Source: Burkholderiales bacterium (GTDB taxonomy: Bacteria; Pseudomonadota; Gammaproteobacteria; Burkholderiales; Burkholderiaceae_C). Taken from it: a stretch of DNA of 61,953 nucleotides. Below, piece by piece: positions 1-8,806 of this stretch (within the stretch, counting starts at the first letter, position 1; each line of letters starts with the position of its first letter). The notes beneath the pieces were generated by a model. That model had not been told where the DNA came from and did not search any database. It was given only the letters and a program-made list of their open reading frames with translations. Location: contig JACPYV010000019.1 of assembly GCA_016195825.1 (NCBI GenBank), forward strand, positions 1 to 61,953, given 5' to 3'. A program made the translations under genes and the position numbers.

Positions 1-156
1 CGCGTGATGACGCCCGACGCGCAGGACCGGCTCACGAGCAACATCGCCGCGGCGATGAAGAGCGTGAGCGACGCCGTGAAGACGGTGCAGATCGGCCACT
101 TCACGAAAGCCGACCCGGCCTACGGTGCCGCGGTGGCGCGCAAGCTCGGGCGCTGA
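1..156 (+). CDS. Catalase, C-terminal fragment (gene starts outside window)
   Basis: The open frame from base 1 to the TGA at 154-156 encodes 51 residues. They match the C-terminus of monofunctional haem catalases: an N-I-A-A-A-M-K segment, then F-T-K-A-D-P-A-Y-G-A-A-V-A-R-K-L-G. Catalases break hydrogen peroxide down to water and oxygen in the cytoplasm. The haem and active-site regions lie outside the window, so the subfamily cannot be named. A strong hairpin (177-217) follows the stop. Confidence 0.8.
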   Translation, partial: RVMTPDAQDRLTSNIAAAMKSVSDAVKTVQIGHFTKADPAYGAAVARKLGR

Positions 157-176
157 GCCCCCGCCGCGTGCACGAA

Positions 177-217
177 CAGGCCGCCCACACCCCGATCTGT
201 GGGATATTGGCGGCCTG
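177..217 (+). terminator. Strong two-part hairpin after the catalase gene
   Basis: CAGGCCGCC (177-185) pairs perfectly with GGCGGCCTG (209-217). A nested CCCACA (184-189) can pair with TGTGGG (198-203) around an eight-base loop. It lies 20 bases after the catalase stop and 43 bases before the next start. There is no T-tract, so it may be a Rho-independent-like or mRNA-stabilising structure rather than a classical terminator. Confidence 0.5.
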
Positions 218-260
218 TTCCGACTGCACCCCGCGCCGCCCGCCGACGCCCCGCTGCCCC

Positions 261-896
261 ATGAGTGACACCTTCCCGGCCGACATCTACACCGAACCCG
301 CGTTCGACGTCGACACGCTGAAGAACCTCGGCCCGCTCACCGGCATGGCGGGCATCTGGACCGGCTCGCGCGGCCTCGACGTCAAGCCCAAGGCCGACGG
401 GCCGCGCAAGCAGGCGTTCGTCGAACGCGCCGAGTTCCAGCCGATCGACCCGCAGACCAACGGGCCGCAGCTGTTCTACGGGCTGCGCTACCACGTGCAC
501 ATCACCAAGCCCGACCAGGTCAAGACCTACCACGACCAGGTCGGCTACTGGCTCTGGGAGCCAGCCACCGGCAAGATCATCCAGACGCTGACGATCCCCC
601 GTGGGCAGACCGCGATGGCCGTGGGCCACACCGCGCCCAACGCGAAGCGCTTCGAACTGAAAGCCACCCGCGGCAGCGAGCTGTACGGCATCTGCTCCAC
701 CGAATTCATCGACGCGGCGTTCCGCACCGTCGAGTACCGCATCGAGGTGACCGTCAACGCCGACGGCACCTGGGCCTACGACGAAGACACGGTGTTGATG
801 ATCCGCGGCCAGACCGAGCCCTTTCATCACACCGATCGCAACCTGCTGACGCGCATCGGCGAGGCCACGCCGAACCCGCTCGCGCGCAAGGGCTGA
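261..896 (+). CDS. Nitrobindin-like haem-binding beta-barrel (FABP-like) protein
   Basis: This 211-residue cytoplasmic protein has no signal peptide. Near the N-terminus it carries G31-I-W33-T-G35-S-R-G38, the G-x-W-x-G-x-G signature of the nitrobindin/THAP4-type beta-barrel family. It continues with alternating hydrophobic strands such as GYWLWEPATGKIIQT and RTVEYRIEVTV. Members bind ferric haem and interact with NO or peroxynitrite, but many bacterial ones are uncharacterised. I chose the ATG at 261 because the upstream in-frame stretch is low-complexity, crosses the hairpin, and is absent from the family. Its place after a catalase fits oxidative or nitrosative stress, but that is inference. 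Confidence 0.75.
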   Translation: MSDTFPADIYTEPAFDVDTLKNLGPLTGMAGIWTGSRGLDVKPKADGPRKQAFVERAEFQPIDPQTNGPQLFYGLRYHVHITKPDQVKTYHDQVGYWLWEPATGKIIQTLTIPRGQTAMAVGHTAPNAKRFELKATRGSELYGICSTEFIDAAFRTVEYRIEVTVNADGTWAYDEDTVLMIRGQTEPFHHTDRNLLTRIGEATPNPLARKG

Positions 897-910
897 GCGG
901 GTCGACGTCG

Positions 911-1534
911 ATGCGGGTCGCCATCCTCACCTTCGACGGGTTCAACGAACTCGACTCGTTCATCGCGCTCGGTCTGCTGAATCGTCTGCGCCCGCAGGGC
1001 TGGAAAGCCGAGATCACGAGCCCGAGTCGACACGTCACTTCGATGAACGGCGTGACGGTGCAGGCGCAGAAGCCGCTCGAGTTCGCCAACGACGCCGATG
1101 CCGTGATCTTCGGCAGCGGCATCTACACCCGGGCCATTGCCGACGACCACGGCAAGGCCGGCGCGCTGCTCGACCGGCTGCAGCTCGACCCCTTGCGCCA
1201 GCTGATCGGCGCGCAGTGCTCGGGTGCATTGCTGATGGCGCGGCTCGGTCTGCTCGCCGACATGCCTGCCTGCACCGACCTCACGACCAAACCCTGGCTG
1301 ATCGAAGCCGGCGTGCGTGTCGAAGAAGCGCCGTTTCATGCGCGCGGGCCGGTCGCCACGGCCGGCGGCTGCCTCGCCTCGCAGTACCTGGCCGCTTGGA
1401 TGATGCTGCGCGGTGCCGGCGAAGCAGCGGCGAAACAAGCACTGCACTACGCCGCGCCGGTGGGCGAGAAGGACGCTTACGTCGAACGCCTGCTCGCGGC
1501 CGTGCGGCCGTTCGTCGCGCCCGGGCCGCGATAA
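911..1534 (+). CDS. DJ-1/PfpI family protein (class I glutamine amidotransferase-like)
   Basis: This 207-residue protein opens with a Rossmann-like strand (MRVAILTFDGFNELD). It has the nucleophile-elbow motif G-A-Q-C103-S-G with the reactive cysteine, and E13 sits where the family's partner acid is expected. The length matches DJ-1/PfpI proteins, which include deglycases, chaperones, isonitrile hydratases and AraC-linked sensors. The exact activity cannot be read from sequence. It starts 14 bases after the nitrobindin-like gene and is probably cotranscribed with it. Confidence 0.75.
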   Translation: MRVAILTFDGFNELDSFIALGLLNRLRPQGWKAEITSPSRHVTSMNGVTVQAQKPLEFANDADAVIFGSGIYTRAIADDHGKAGALLDRLQLDPLRQLIGAQCSGALLMARLGLLADMPACTDLTTKPWLIEAGVRVEEAPFHARGPVATAGGCLASQYLAAWMMLRGAGEAAAKQALHYAAPVGEKDAYVERLLAAVRPFVAPGPR

Positions 1535-1582
1535 TCGCGGGTTGCCCTTTCGAGGCGGCCCGCCTGCTGCGGCCGCATCAGC

Positions 1583-3162
1583 ATGTCCGAACTGACCCCC
1601 GCCGCCCTGGCCAAGGAAGTGCGCCGCCGCCGCACCTTCGCGATCATCTCCCACCCCGACGCCGGCAAGACCACGCTGACGGAGAAGCTGCTGCTGTTCT
1701 CGGGCGCGATCCAGATCGCCGGTTCGGTGAAGGCGCGCAAGGCCAGCCGGCATGCGACATCCGACTGGATGGAGATCGAGAAGCAGCGCGGCATCTCGGT
1801 GGCCTCGTCCGTCATGCAGATGGAGTACCGCGACTGCGTCATCAACCTGCTGGACACCCCGGGCCACCAGGACTTCTCGGAAGACACCTACCGGGTGCTG
1901 ACCGCCGTGGACGCGGCGCTGATGGTCATCGACGCGGCCAACGGCGTGGAGCCGCAGACCCGCCGCCTGCTGCAGGTCTGCCGCGCCCGCAACACGCCCA
2001 TCCTGACCTTCGTCAACAAGATGGACCGGGAGGTGCAGGAGCCGCTGGCGCTGATGGACGAGATCGAGCGCGAGCTGGGCATGACGGTGGTGCCGTTCAC
2101 CTGGCCCGTCGGCATGGGCAAGGCCTTCCACGGCGTGATGGATCTGCGCCAGCAGCGCATGCGCGTGTTCGCGCCCGGCGAGGACCGCGCAGCCGGCACC
2201 GAGGAAGTGCTGGAAGGGCTGGACAACCCCGCGTATGCCCAGCGCTTCGGCATGCAATACGAGCATGCCCAGGGCGAGATCGAGTTGGTGCGCGAGGCCG
2301 CGCCCGAATTCAACCGCGATGAGTTCCTGACCGGCCGGCAGACGCCGATGTTCTTCGGCTCGGCCGTCAACAACTTCGGCGTGCAGGAAGTGCTGGACGC
2401 CCTCGTCGAGCTGGCGCCCGCGCCGGACGCGCGCGTGGCCATGCAGCGCACCGTGCAGCCCGAGGAGCCCAAGTTCACCGGCGTGGTGTTCAAGATCCAG
2501 GCCAACATGGACCCGGCCCACCGCGACCGCATCGCCTTCCTGCGCGTGGCCTCGGGCCACTTCGAGCGCGGCATGCGGCTGAAGGTGGTGCGCTCAGGCA
2601 AGGAGCTGCGGCCCAACACGGTGGTGAGCTTCCTGTCGCAGCGCCGGGAGCTGCTTGACGAGGCCTTTGCCGGTGACATCATCGGCATCCCCAACCACGG
2701 CGTGCTGCAGCTGGGCGACACGTTGACCGAAGGCGAAAGCCTGCAGTTCACCGGCCTGCCCTTCTTCGCGCCCGAGATGTTCCGAATGGTCGAAGTGGCC
2801 GACCCGCTGAAGACCAAGCAGCTGAAAGCCGGCCTCACCCAGCTGGGCGAAGAAGGCGCGATCCAGGTCTTTCGCCCGGTCGCCTGGAGCACGAGTACGG
2901 GTGCAAAGCCCGCATCATGCCCAGCCGCTTCCAGGTCGCGCGCTGGGTCACCTGCGCGCCGGAGGACGGCGGTGAGAAGGAGCTCAAGCGCTTCATCGAC
3001 GCCAACGACCACCGCATGGCCTACGACGCGGTCGACGCGCCGACCGTGCTGGTGGAGTACGCGCCCGAGCTGCGGGCCATCGAGGCCAACTGGCCCAAGA
3101 TCAAGTTCCACGCGCTGCGTGAGCACGCGGGGCTGGTGTTCCAGCAAAGGCTGGACGGCTAA
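1583..3162 (+). pseudogene. prfC: Peptide chain release factor 3 with internal deletion/frameshift
   Basis: Release factor 3 is the GTPase that ejects RF1/RF2 from ribosomes after termination. The N-terminal part is well conserved: G1 loop SHPDAGKTTLTEK, switch region DTPGHQDFSEDTYR and NKMDRE, then domain 2 (TGVVFKIQANMDP). The frame is intact to FRPV at about 2881. It then continues one frame over as RLEHEYGCKARIMPSRFQVARW to a TAA at 3160-3162. Compared with the family, about 20 residues (the segment around G-A-V-G-x-L-Q-F-[DE]-V) are missing, so roughly 61 bases appear deleted. The uncorrected frame runs on as an unrelated Arg/Ser-rich sequence. The stop overlaps the next start (TAATG). 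This is either a true pseudogene or an assembly error. Confidence 0.85.
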
Positions 3163-3890
3163 TGCCTGCGGCACGGCCGTGCGCCTCCTGCGCCGATGCG
3201 ATGCAGGTGCTCGCACTGCCGGGCCAGTACGGCGGCGACGTGGAGATCGACTTCTGCTTCGGGTGCCAAGGCATCTGGTTCGACCACATGGAGAACCTCA
3301 AGCTGGCGCCCGAGGCGATCGCGACGGTGTTCAAGGCGATGCACCGCCATGCCGAGGCACCGCACCGGCCGCTGGCCGAGGTGCTGCGTTGCCCGCAATG
3401 CCGCAGCCGACTGGTGCAGGGATTCGACATCGTGCGCAGCGGCCGCTACATCACCCATCGCTGCGAAAGCCGGCACGGGCGATTCAGCAGCTTTGCGTCG
3501 GTCATGATCGAAAAGGGCTTTGTGCGGCAGCTGACCAGGCCCGAGATCGCCGACATCGCGCGCCGGGTCGGCGTCATCCATTGCAGCAGCTGCGGCGCCC
3601 CCGTGGACCTGCGCAAGGAAGACGCTTGCTCGCACTGCCGCAGCGCGCTGTCGTTGCTGGACCCGCAGGCCGTCGAACGGGCCATGCAGACGTACACCAA
3701 TGCCACCGCCTCGCGTGCGGCTGCCGGCCCGACCGACATCGCGGACGCCCTCATCGCCATGGCCAAGGAACGCTCGCGCGCGGAGCGCGAGGACGGCCGA
3801 GCCACCGACGCCCGGCTCGTGAGCGGGGTGCTGACCGTGGACTTGTTCAGCGTCGGCCTGAGCCTGCTGGGCAAGCTCTGGCACGACTGA
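3162..3890 (+). CDS. Zinc-ribbon (TFIIB-type) protein
   Basis: This 242-residue protein has several paired cysteines: C7/C10, C32/C35, C77/C80, C101, C141/C144 and C156/C159. They are arranged as three or more zinc ribbons. The first (CASC...FCFGCQGIWFD) resembles the zf-TFIIB family. The last third is helical with no further metal sites. Its start overlaps the prfC stop by one base (TAATG), so it is probably translationally coupled to prfC. The function is unknown; such proteins are presumed nucleic-acid or metal binding. Confidence 0.6.
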   Translation: MPAARPCASCADAMQVLALPGQYGGDVEIDFCFGCQGIWFDHMENLKLAPEAIATVFKAMHRHAEAPHRPLAEVLRCPQCRSRLVQGFDIVRSGRYITHRCESRHGRFSSFASVMIEKGFVRQLTRPEIADIARRVGVIHCSSCGAPVDLRKEDACSHCRSALSLLDPQAVERAMQTYTNATASRAAAGPTDIADALIAMAKERSRAEREDGRATDARLVSGVLTVDLFSVGLSLLGKLWHD

Positions 3891-3971
3891 ACGGCAATGA
3901 CCGTGGGCCGAGGTGGCGGGACCGGTCGCTGCGATGATCGCGGCCTGTCGTCCCGTCCCCACCCGCCTCCG

Positions 3972-5075
3972 ATGAGCAAGCGCCTTCTTTCCCTGGTCTT
4001 CGCCCTGGGCTGCACCGTGGCCCAGGCCCAGGCCCCGCAACTCGAAACCGTCGTCGAAGGCCTCAAGACCCCCTGGGCTGTGGCCTTTCTGCCCGACGGC
4101 CAGTTCCTCATCACCGAGCGTGACGGCGCCATGCGCACCGCCAAGGCAGGTGGCAAACCCAGCGCACCCATCCAGGGCGTGCCGGCGGTGGACGCGGTGG
4201 GCCAGGGCGGCCTGCTGGACGTGCAGCTGGACAGCGATTTCGCGCGCAACCGCACGATCTACTTCTGCTTTGCCGAACCCGGCACCGACAAGGCGACCAA
4301 TAGCACCGCGCTGGCCCGCGCCCGGCTCAGCGAGGACCTGAAGCGCCTGACCGACGTGAAGGTCATCTTCAGCCAGGCGCCGAAGATGGACAGCAAGCTG
4401 CACTTCGGCTGCCGCATCGCCGAGGCGCCGGATGGCAAGCTCTTCCTGAGTCTGGGCGAGCGCTACAAGGGCATGGACCGGGCGCAGACGCTGGACAACC
4501 ACCTCGGAAAGATCGTGCGCGTAGGCAAGGACGGCAGCGTGCCGGCCGACAACCCCTTCGTGAAGACGCCCGGCGCCCTGCCCGAGATCTGGAGCTACGG
4601 CCACCGCAACTCGCAAGGCCTGGCCTTCGACGACAAAGGCCGGCTGTGGCAGCACGAGCACGGCCCGCAGGGCGGCGACGAGCTCAACCTGGTCCGCCCT
4701 GGGCTGAACTACGGCTGGCCCGTCATCACCTACGGCGAGAACTACGGCGGCGGCAAGATCGGCGAGGGCCTCTTCGCCAAGACCGGCATGGAGCAGCCCA
4801 TCGTCAAGTGGGTGCCGTCGATCGCGCCGGCCGGCCTGGTGCGGCTGAAGAGTGCCAAGTACGGCCCGACCTGGCAGGGCAGCTTCTTCATCGGCTCGCT
4901 GAAGTTCGGCCACCTGGAGCGCGTCAGGCTCGACGCCGACAACCGGCCCGCCGAGCAGGAGCGCCTGTTCCCCGATGCCGGCCGCATGCGCGACGTGCGC
5001 AAAGGTCCGGACGGCCTGCTCTACCTGGTGCTGGAGGCCCACGGCCGCCTCGTGCGGGTCAAGCCGGCGCAGTGA
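3972..5075 (+). CDS. PQQ-dependent sugar dehydrogenase, secreted (YliI/soluble GDH family)
   Basis: A signal peptide (MSKRLLSLVFALGCTVAQAQA) precedes a six-bladed propeller typical of soluble aldose dehydrogenases. Family landmarks are TPWAVAFLPDGQFLITERDG, GGLLDVQLD, LGERYKGMDRAQTLDNHLGKIVR, YGHRNSQGLAF, HEHGPQGGDELN, LNYGWPV and the C-terminal R-D-V-R-K-G-P-D-G-L-L-Y. At 367 residues it is a normal length. These periplasmic enzymes oxidise aldose sugars using PQQ and calcium. The start at 3972 was chosen because the signal peptide begins there; the 25 in-frame codons upstream are not family-like. No PQQ synthesis genes are in the window. Confidence 0.85.
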   Translation: MSKRLLSLVFALGCTVAQAQAPQLETVVEGLKTPWAVAFLPDGQFLITERDGAMRTAKAGGKPSAPIQGVPAVDAVGQGGLLDVQLDSDFARNRTIYFCFAEPGTDKATNSTALARARLSEDLKRLTDVKVIFSQAPKMDSKLHFGCRIAEAPDGKLFLSLGERYKGMDRAQTLDNHLGKIVRVGKDGSVPADNPFVKTPGALPEIWSYGHRNSQGLAFDDKGRLWQHEHGPQGGDELNLVRPGLNYGWPVITYGENYGGGKIGEGLFAKTGMEQPIVKWVPSIAPAGLVRLKSAKYGPTWQGSFFIGSLKFGHLERVRLDADNRPAEQERLFPDAGRMRDVRKGPDGLLYLVLEAHGRLVRVKPAQ

Positions 5076-5093
5076 TGCAGGCGGGGCTGCCCG

Positions 5094-5996
5094 TCAGACC
5101 CGCGCCGGCGCTGGCTCCCCCAGCCGCTCGAACTCGGCGATCACCTGTGCGCCGAACAGCAGCAGCGTGGCCGCGATCTCCAGGCTCAGCAGCACGGCGA
5201 TGGCCGTCGTCAGCGAGCCGTACACGGTGCCGATCTGCGACAAGGTGCCGAAGTACCAGACCAGCACATGGCGCGACAGCTCCCACAGCAGCGCCGCCGC
5301 CACTGCGCCGATCAGTGCCAGCGGCAGTGACGGGCGCCCGCCCGGCATGACCATGTAGACCGAGGCCAGCACGAACACCTCGCCTGCAAAGCCCAGCAGG
5401 TAGAGCATCACGCCCGACACGCCGTGCAGCGACCAGCTGCCCCACAGGAACTCGACCTCCCGCTGTCCCAGGGCCTGGAAGCTGCCAGCTACAAGCGTCA
5501 CCAGCAGCAGGCCCGCGCTCAGGCAGAAGATGTAGACGTAGGGAATGAGTGCCGAGATCAGGAAGTGCCGCCGGTTCAGCTTGCGCCGGTGATGGAAGAT
5601 GGCCGACATCGCGCTCTCCAGCACCGAGAAGGCCAGCGAGCTGAAGAACAGCATGCTGGCCAGCAGCACCCAGCCCATCAGCTCGCGGTGGGCCAGGAAG
5701 CGCGCCAGCTCAGCCACCACGGCGGCCGACTGACCCGGCACAAGCCACTCGAGGTAGCGGCCCACCGTCTGCAGCAGCTGCGCCTGTTCCACCCAGTGCG
5801 ACAGGCCGATCACGCTGAGGATGAGCAGCGGCACGATGGACAGCAAGGCGTAGTACGCCACGGCGCCGGACAGCAGTAGCCCCTGGTTGGCGCGGAAGGC
5901 CTTGAGCGTCTGCCAGGCGAAGCCCCAGGGGTCATGCAGCACCCGGGCAGTCTGGCGTGCGAACTGGCGGGAAAAAGGACGGGCGAACAGGCTCAT
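5094..5996 (-). CDS. YihY/BrkB family inner-membrane protein
   Basis: This 300-residue protein has about six membrane segments. It carries the family pattern A-Y-Y-A-L-L-S-I-V-P-L-L near the N-terminus, then SMLFFSSLAFSVLESAMSAIF and the C-terminal G-T-V-Y-G-S-L-T-T-A-I-A-V-L-L-S-L-E. The family was once thought to be RNase BN, which is no longer accepted; the role in the membrane is unknown. The ATG at 5996 was picked because family similarity begins there. It converges with the sugar dehydrogenase gene, with 18 bases between them. Confidence 0.85.
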   Translation of the reverse strand: MSLFARPFSRQFARQTARVLHDPWGFAWQTLKAFRANQGLLLSGAVAYYALLSIVPLLILSVIGLSHWVEQAQLLQTVGRYLEWLVPGQSAAVVAELARFLAHRELMGWVLLASMLFFSSLAFSVLESAMSAIFHHRRKLNRRHFLISALIPYVYIFCLSAGLLLVTLVAGSFQALGQREVEFLWGSWSLHGVSGVMLYLLGFAGEVFVLASVYMVMPGGRPSLPLALIGAVAAALLWELSRHVLVWYFGTLSQIGTVYGSLTTAIAVLLSLEIAATLLLFGAQVIAEFERLGEPAPARV

Positions 5997-6109
5997 CGCA
6001 GGAGGGTCTGCGGGGCGCGCCGTGCAGCGTGTAGGCCGGCATTCCACAGCGCCGTCAGCGGGCGCCGCCAGTTGATGCGACAGCTGCCCGTGCGGCGCTA
6101 CGCTGGGGC

Positions 6110-7273
6110 ATGACCCTCGCATCCCCGCCTGAAACACCCGACACGCCCGCCGCGCCGACCGCCAGCGAACCGGTGCGCTTGCACATGCCGATCCATGTGC
6201 GCAGCTCCTCGCTGGTGATCCTGGCGCTGGCCGCCCTGCTGTTCCTGCTGCACTGGGCAAGCGCAGTGTTCGTGCCGGTGCTGCTGGGCCTGATGCTGAG
6301 CCACGCGCTGGGGCCACTGGTCAACCGCCTGGAGCAGCTGCGGCTGCCGCGCACGCTGGCAGCGGCGGTGTTGCTGATGGGGCTGGTGGGCGGCTTCGGG
6401 TGGACCGGGTACGCGCTGTCCGACGACGCCAGCACGCTGCTGGAGTCGCTGCCGGCGGCCACCGAGAAGGTGCGGGCCGCCATGGCCCGCCAGCACGGCA
6501 ACGGCGGCGCGCTGGCCCAGGTGCAGAAGGCAGCCACCCAGCTGGAGCAGGCCGCCGAAGTCGGCGGGCCGGTGCCGGCAGCAGGCCCGCGTGGCGCCAC
6601 GCGCGTCATCGTCGAGCGGCCGCGCTTCAACCTGCAGGACTACCTCTGGACCGGCTCGCTGGGGCTGCTGGCCTCGCTGGGCCAGGCCGTGGTGGTGGTG
6701 TTCATCACCTTCTTCGTGCTCGCCTCGGGTGATCATTTCCGGCGCAAGCTGGTGCACCTGGCCGGCCCCACTTTCGCCAGGCGGCGGCTGACGGTGCAGA
6801 CCCTGGACGAGATCAGCGCGCAGGTCCGGCGTTACCTGCTGGTGCAGGTCTTCACCAGCGCCGTGGTCGGGCTGACTATCTGGCTGGCCTTCCTGGCCGT
6901 GGGGATGGACCACGCAGCCGTGTGGGGCGCGACGGCCTTCGTGTTGGACTTCGTGCCGTACGTGGGCGCCACCGTGCTCACTGCCAGCGCGGGTCTGATG
7001 AGCTTCGTGCAGTTCGGCAGCGTGGACATGGTGCTGCTGGTGTCGGGCATCGCCCTGGGCGTGCACACGCTGTCGGGCAACCTGCTGATGCCATGGCTCA
7101 GCAGCCGCAGCAGCCGCATGAATGCGGTCACAGTGTTCATCGGCGTGCTGGCCTTCGGCTGGCTTTGGGGCCTGTGGGGGCTGCTGCTGGGCGTGCCCAT
7201 CCTCGCCAGCGTGAAGGCGGTGTGCGACCGGGTGGAGGAACTCAAGCCCGTCGGGGCGCTGATGGGCACCTGA
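6110..7273 (+). CDS. AI-2E family transporter (PerM/YdiK type)
   Basis: This 387-residue integral membrane protein has a paired N-terminal membrane hairpin (residues about 30-75), a central soluble stretch rich in Ala/Gln, and a C-terminal group of about five helices. The latter contains the family motif around D-F-V-P-Y-V-G and the ending G-L-L-L-G-V-P-I-L-A-S-V-K. Members include TqsA, linked to autoinducer-2 export, and Na+/H+ antiporters, so the substrate cannot be assigned. It is transcribed divergently from the YihY gene, with 113 bases between the starts. Confidence 0.85.
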   Translation: MTLASPPETPDTPAAPTASEPVRLHMPIHVRSSSLVILALAALLFLLHWASAVFVPVLLGLMLSHALGPLVNRLEQLRLPRTLAAAVLLMGLVGGFGWTGYALSDDASTLLESLPAATEKVRAAMARQHGNGGALAQVQKAATQLEQAAEVGGPVPAAGPRGATRVIVERPRFNLQDYLWTGSLGLLASLGQAVVVVFITFFVLASGDHFRRKLVHLAGPTFARRRLTVQTLDEISAQVRRYLLVQVFTSAVVGLTIWLAFLAVGMDHAAVWGATAFVLDFVPYVGATVLTASAGLMSFVQFGSVDMVLLVSGIALGVHTLSGNLLMPWLSSRSSRMNAVTVFIGVLAFGWLWGLWGLLLGVPILASVKAVCDRVEELKPVGALMGT

Positions 7274-7305
7274 AGCGCGCCGGCCTGGCGCCGACAATCG
7301 ACCGA

Positions 7306-7818
7306 ATGCCCGTCTGGTTCTCGCCCGCTCAACTCTTCGGCTATCTGGCTTTCGTGCTCGGCGTGGGCTGCTTCCTGCAGGCTGACGACCGACGCTTCAA
7401 GGGGTTCATGGCCGGCGAGTGCCTGGCCTATGTCGTGCACTTTGTGCTGCTGGGCAACCCCACGGCGGTGGCGAGTTCGCTGCTGTCGCTGCTGCGCTCG
7501 GTGCTGTCGTTGCACACGCGCTCGGCATGGGTGGCGGTGGCTGTGGTGTCAGCCAACATCGGCTTCGGCCTGGGGCTGGCACACCGGCCCGCCGACTGGC
7601 TGCCGCTGACGGCCTCCTGCCTGGGCACCATCGCCCTCTTCACGCTGCAAGGCATCCCGATGCGGCTGCTGATGCTGTGCGGCACGGGGCTGTGGATCGC
7701 CAACAACCTGATTGCCGGCTCCATCGGCGGCACGGCGCTGGAGGTGGTGGTTGCCGCGGTGAACCTGACCACCATCGCGCGGATGTGGCGCGAGCAACGC
7801 GCCACCGCGGCCGGCTGA
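7306..7818 (+). CDS. YgjV family inner-membrane protein
   Basis: This 170-residue protein has about five to six short membrane helices and no large loops. The opening Q-L-F-G-Y-L-A-F-V-L-G-V and the region LLSLLRSVLSLHTR match the YgjV family of small inner-membrane proteins of unknown function. It begins 32 bases after the AI-2E gene and is probably in the same transcript. Confidence 0.65.
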   Translation: MPVWFSPAQLFGYLAFVLGVGCFLQADDRRFKGFMAGECLAYVVHFVLLGNPTAVASSLLSLLRSVLSLHTRSAWVAVAVVSANIGFGLGLAHRPADWLPLTASCLGTIALFTLQGIPMRLLMLCGTGLWIANNLIAGSIGGTALEVVVAAVNLTTIARMWREQRATAAG

Positions 7819-7922
7819 AACCAATGAAACACGCCGGGCCCTCGGCTGAAACGGCAGGGCAACCGCCGCTGTCGACGATGACCTCCTGATCAACGGGCCC
7901 TGGCGGCCCAGGAGGGCTTGTC

Positions 7923-8800
7923 ATGGAGATGGTGTGCCAGCCCGCCGACCGCGGGACAGGACGCTGGGCGCGGCGCGTGGCCGCCAGTGGCCTGGTCGTG
8001 CCACTGGCCTACGGCTTTGCGGGCGTGCTGACGTTGTCCCTGCTGGCCGGCCGGGCGCGGCCCGATGTGGCACTGTTGGCCGCCTTCATCGTGCATGCCA
8101 GCTACCGGCTGGACGCGCTGGGCGACCTGCTGCTGGAGCCGCTGGCCTCGGCGCGCAGCCGCGGCCTGGCGCGCTGGCGCGGCTGGGCCGCGCTGGACGG
8201 CCTGGCCGCCTTCGCCGCCGCCGCGTGGCTGGCCACGGCACTGCACTCGACGCTCGCCGCCGCGCTGCTGGCCGTGTTTCCCATGTCGGTGGCCTTCTAC
8301 GGCCTACCGCTGCTCGGGCGGCTGGGCCTGCGCTGGGCCTGCGTGAAGGACATTCCCCATGCCAAGGCGGCCTACACGGCGCTCTTCTGGGGCGTGCTGG
8401 CCGTCTACGCCGGCTGGCTGTGCGGCGCTCGGCCGGCGCTGCTGGCCGGCGGCTTCGTCCTGTTCGCGCTACGGCTGCTGGTGAACACGCAGTTCTGGAC
8501 CTGAAGGACATCGAGCGCGACCGCGCCGCCGGCGTGCCGACGCTGGCCGCGCGCCTGGGTCGCGCAGGCCTGGTGCGCCACCTGCGCATGCTGAACCTGG
8601 CGCTGCTGCCGGCCCTGGGGGTGCTGATCGCCCTGAGCGCGCTGCCGCCAGCCGCCGGTGCGCTGGCACTGACCACGCTGAGCGCCGATGCGCTGCTGGG
8701 CGCGGCACGGCGCCGGCTCGTCGATGACGAGCTGCTGTGCAACCTTTGGGTCGATGCCGAATGGCTGGCCTGGCCCGTCCTCGTCTGGCTGGCCGCCTGA
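7923..8800 (+). pseudogene. UbiA-like membrane prenyltransferase, frameshifted near base 8500
   Basis: A perfect Shine-Dalgarno (AGGAGGG, 7910-7916) precedes the ATG at 7923. The first 193 residues form a UbiA-like bundle with a degenerate first aspartate motif (D64-x3-D68-x3-E72). The frame then ends at 8502-8504 right after LLVNTQF. One frame over, the sequence continues as DLKDIERDRAAGVPTLAARLG, the canonical second UbiA motif D-x2-D-x3-D, to a TGA at 8798-8800. A single-base loss (for example in tgggac or ccctgg-like context) would explain it. Whole, it would be about 292 residues. UbiA enzymes transfer prenyl chains to aromatic or other acceptors. It is distinct from the true ubiA at 55 kb and lies six bases upstream of a Pyr4-like gene. 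Confidence 0.75.
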
Positions 8801-8806
8801 TCTGCC

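Noticed and set aside
827..2560. Long minus-strand open frame (577 codons) across prfC
   Set aside because: Composition is Arg/His/Gly/Ala-rich and unlike any family. It is a shadow of a GC-rich coding strand, as are similar long antisense frames at 3159-5042, 15832-17181, 29505-30983, 30993-32606 and 46609-48132.
2885..3937. Continuation of the prfC frame as one 784-residue protein
   Set aside because: Past about 2881 the residues are Arg/Ser-rich and unrelated to RF3, while the RF3 C-terminus is found in another frame and a separate zinc-ribbon gene starts at 3162.
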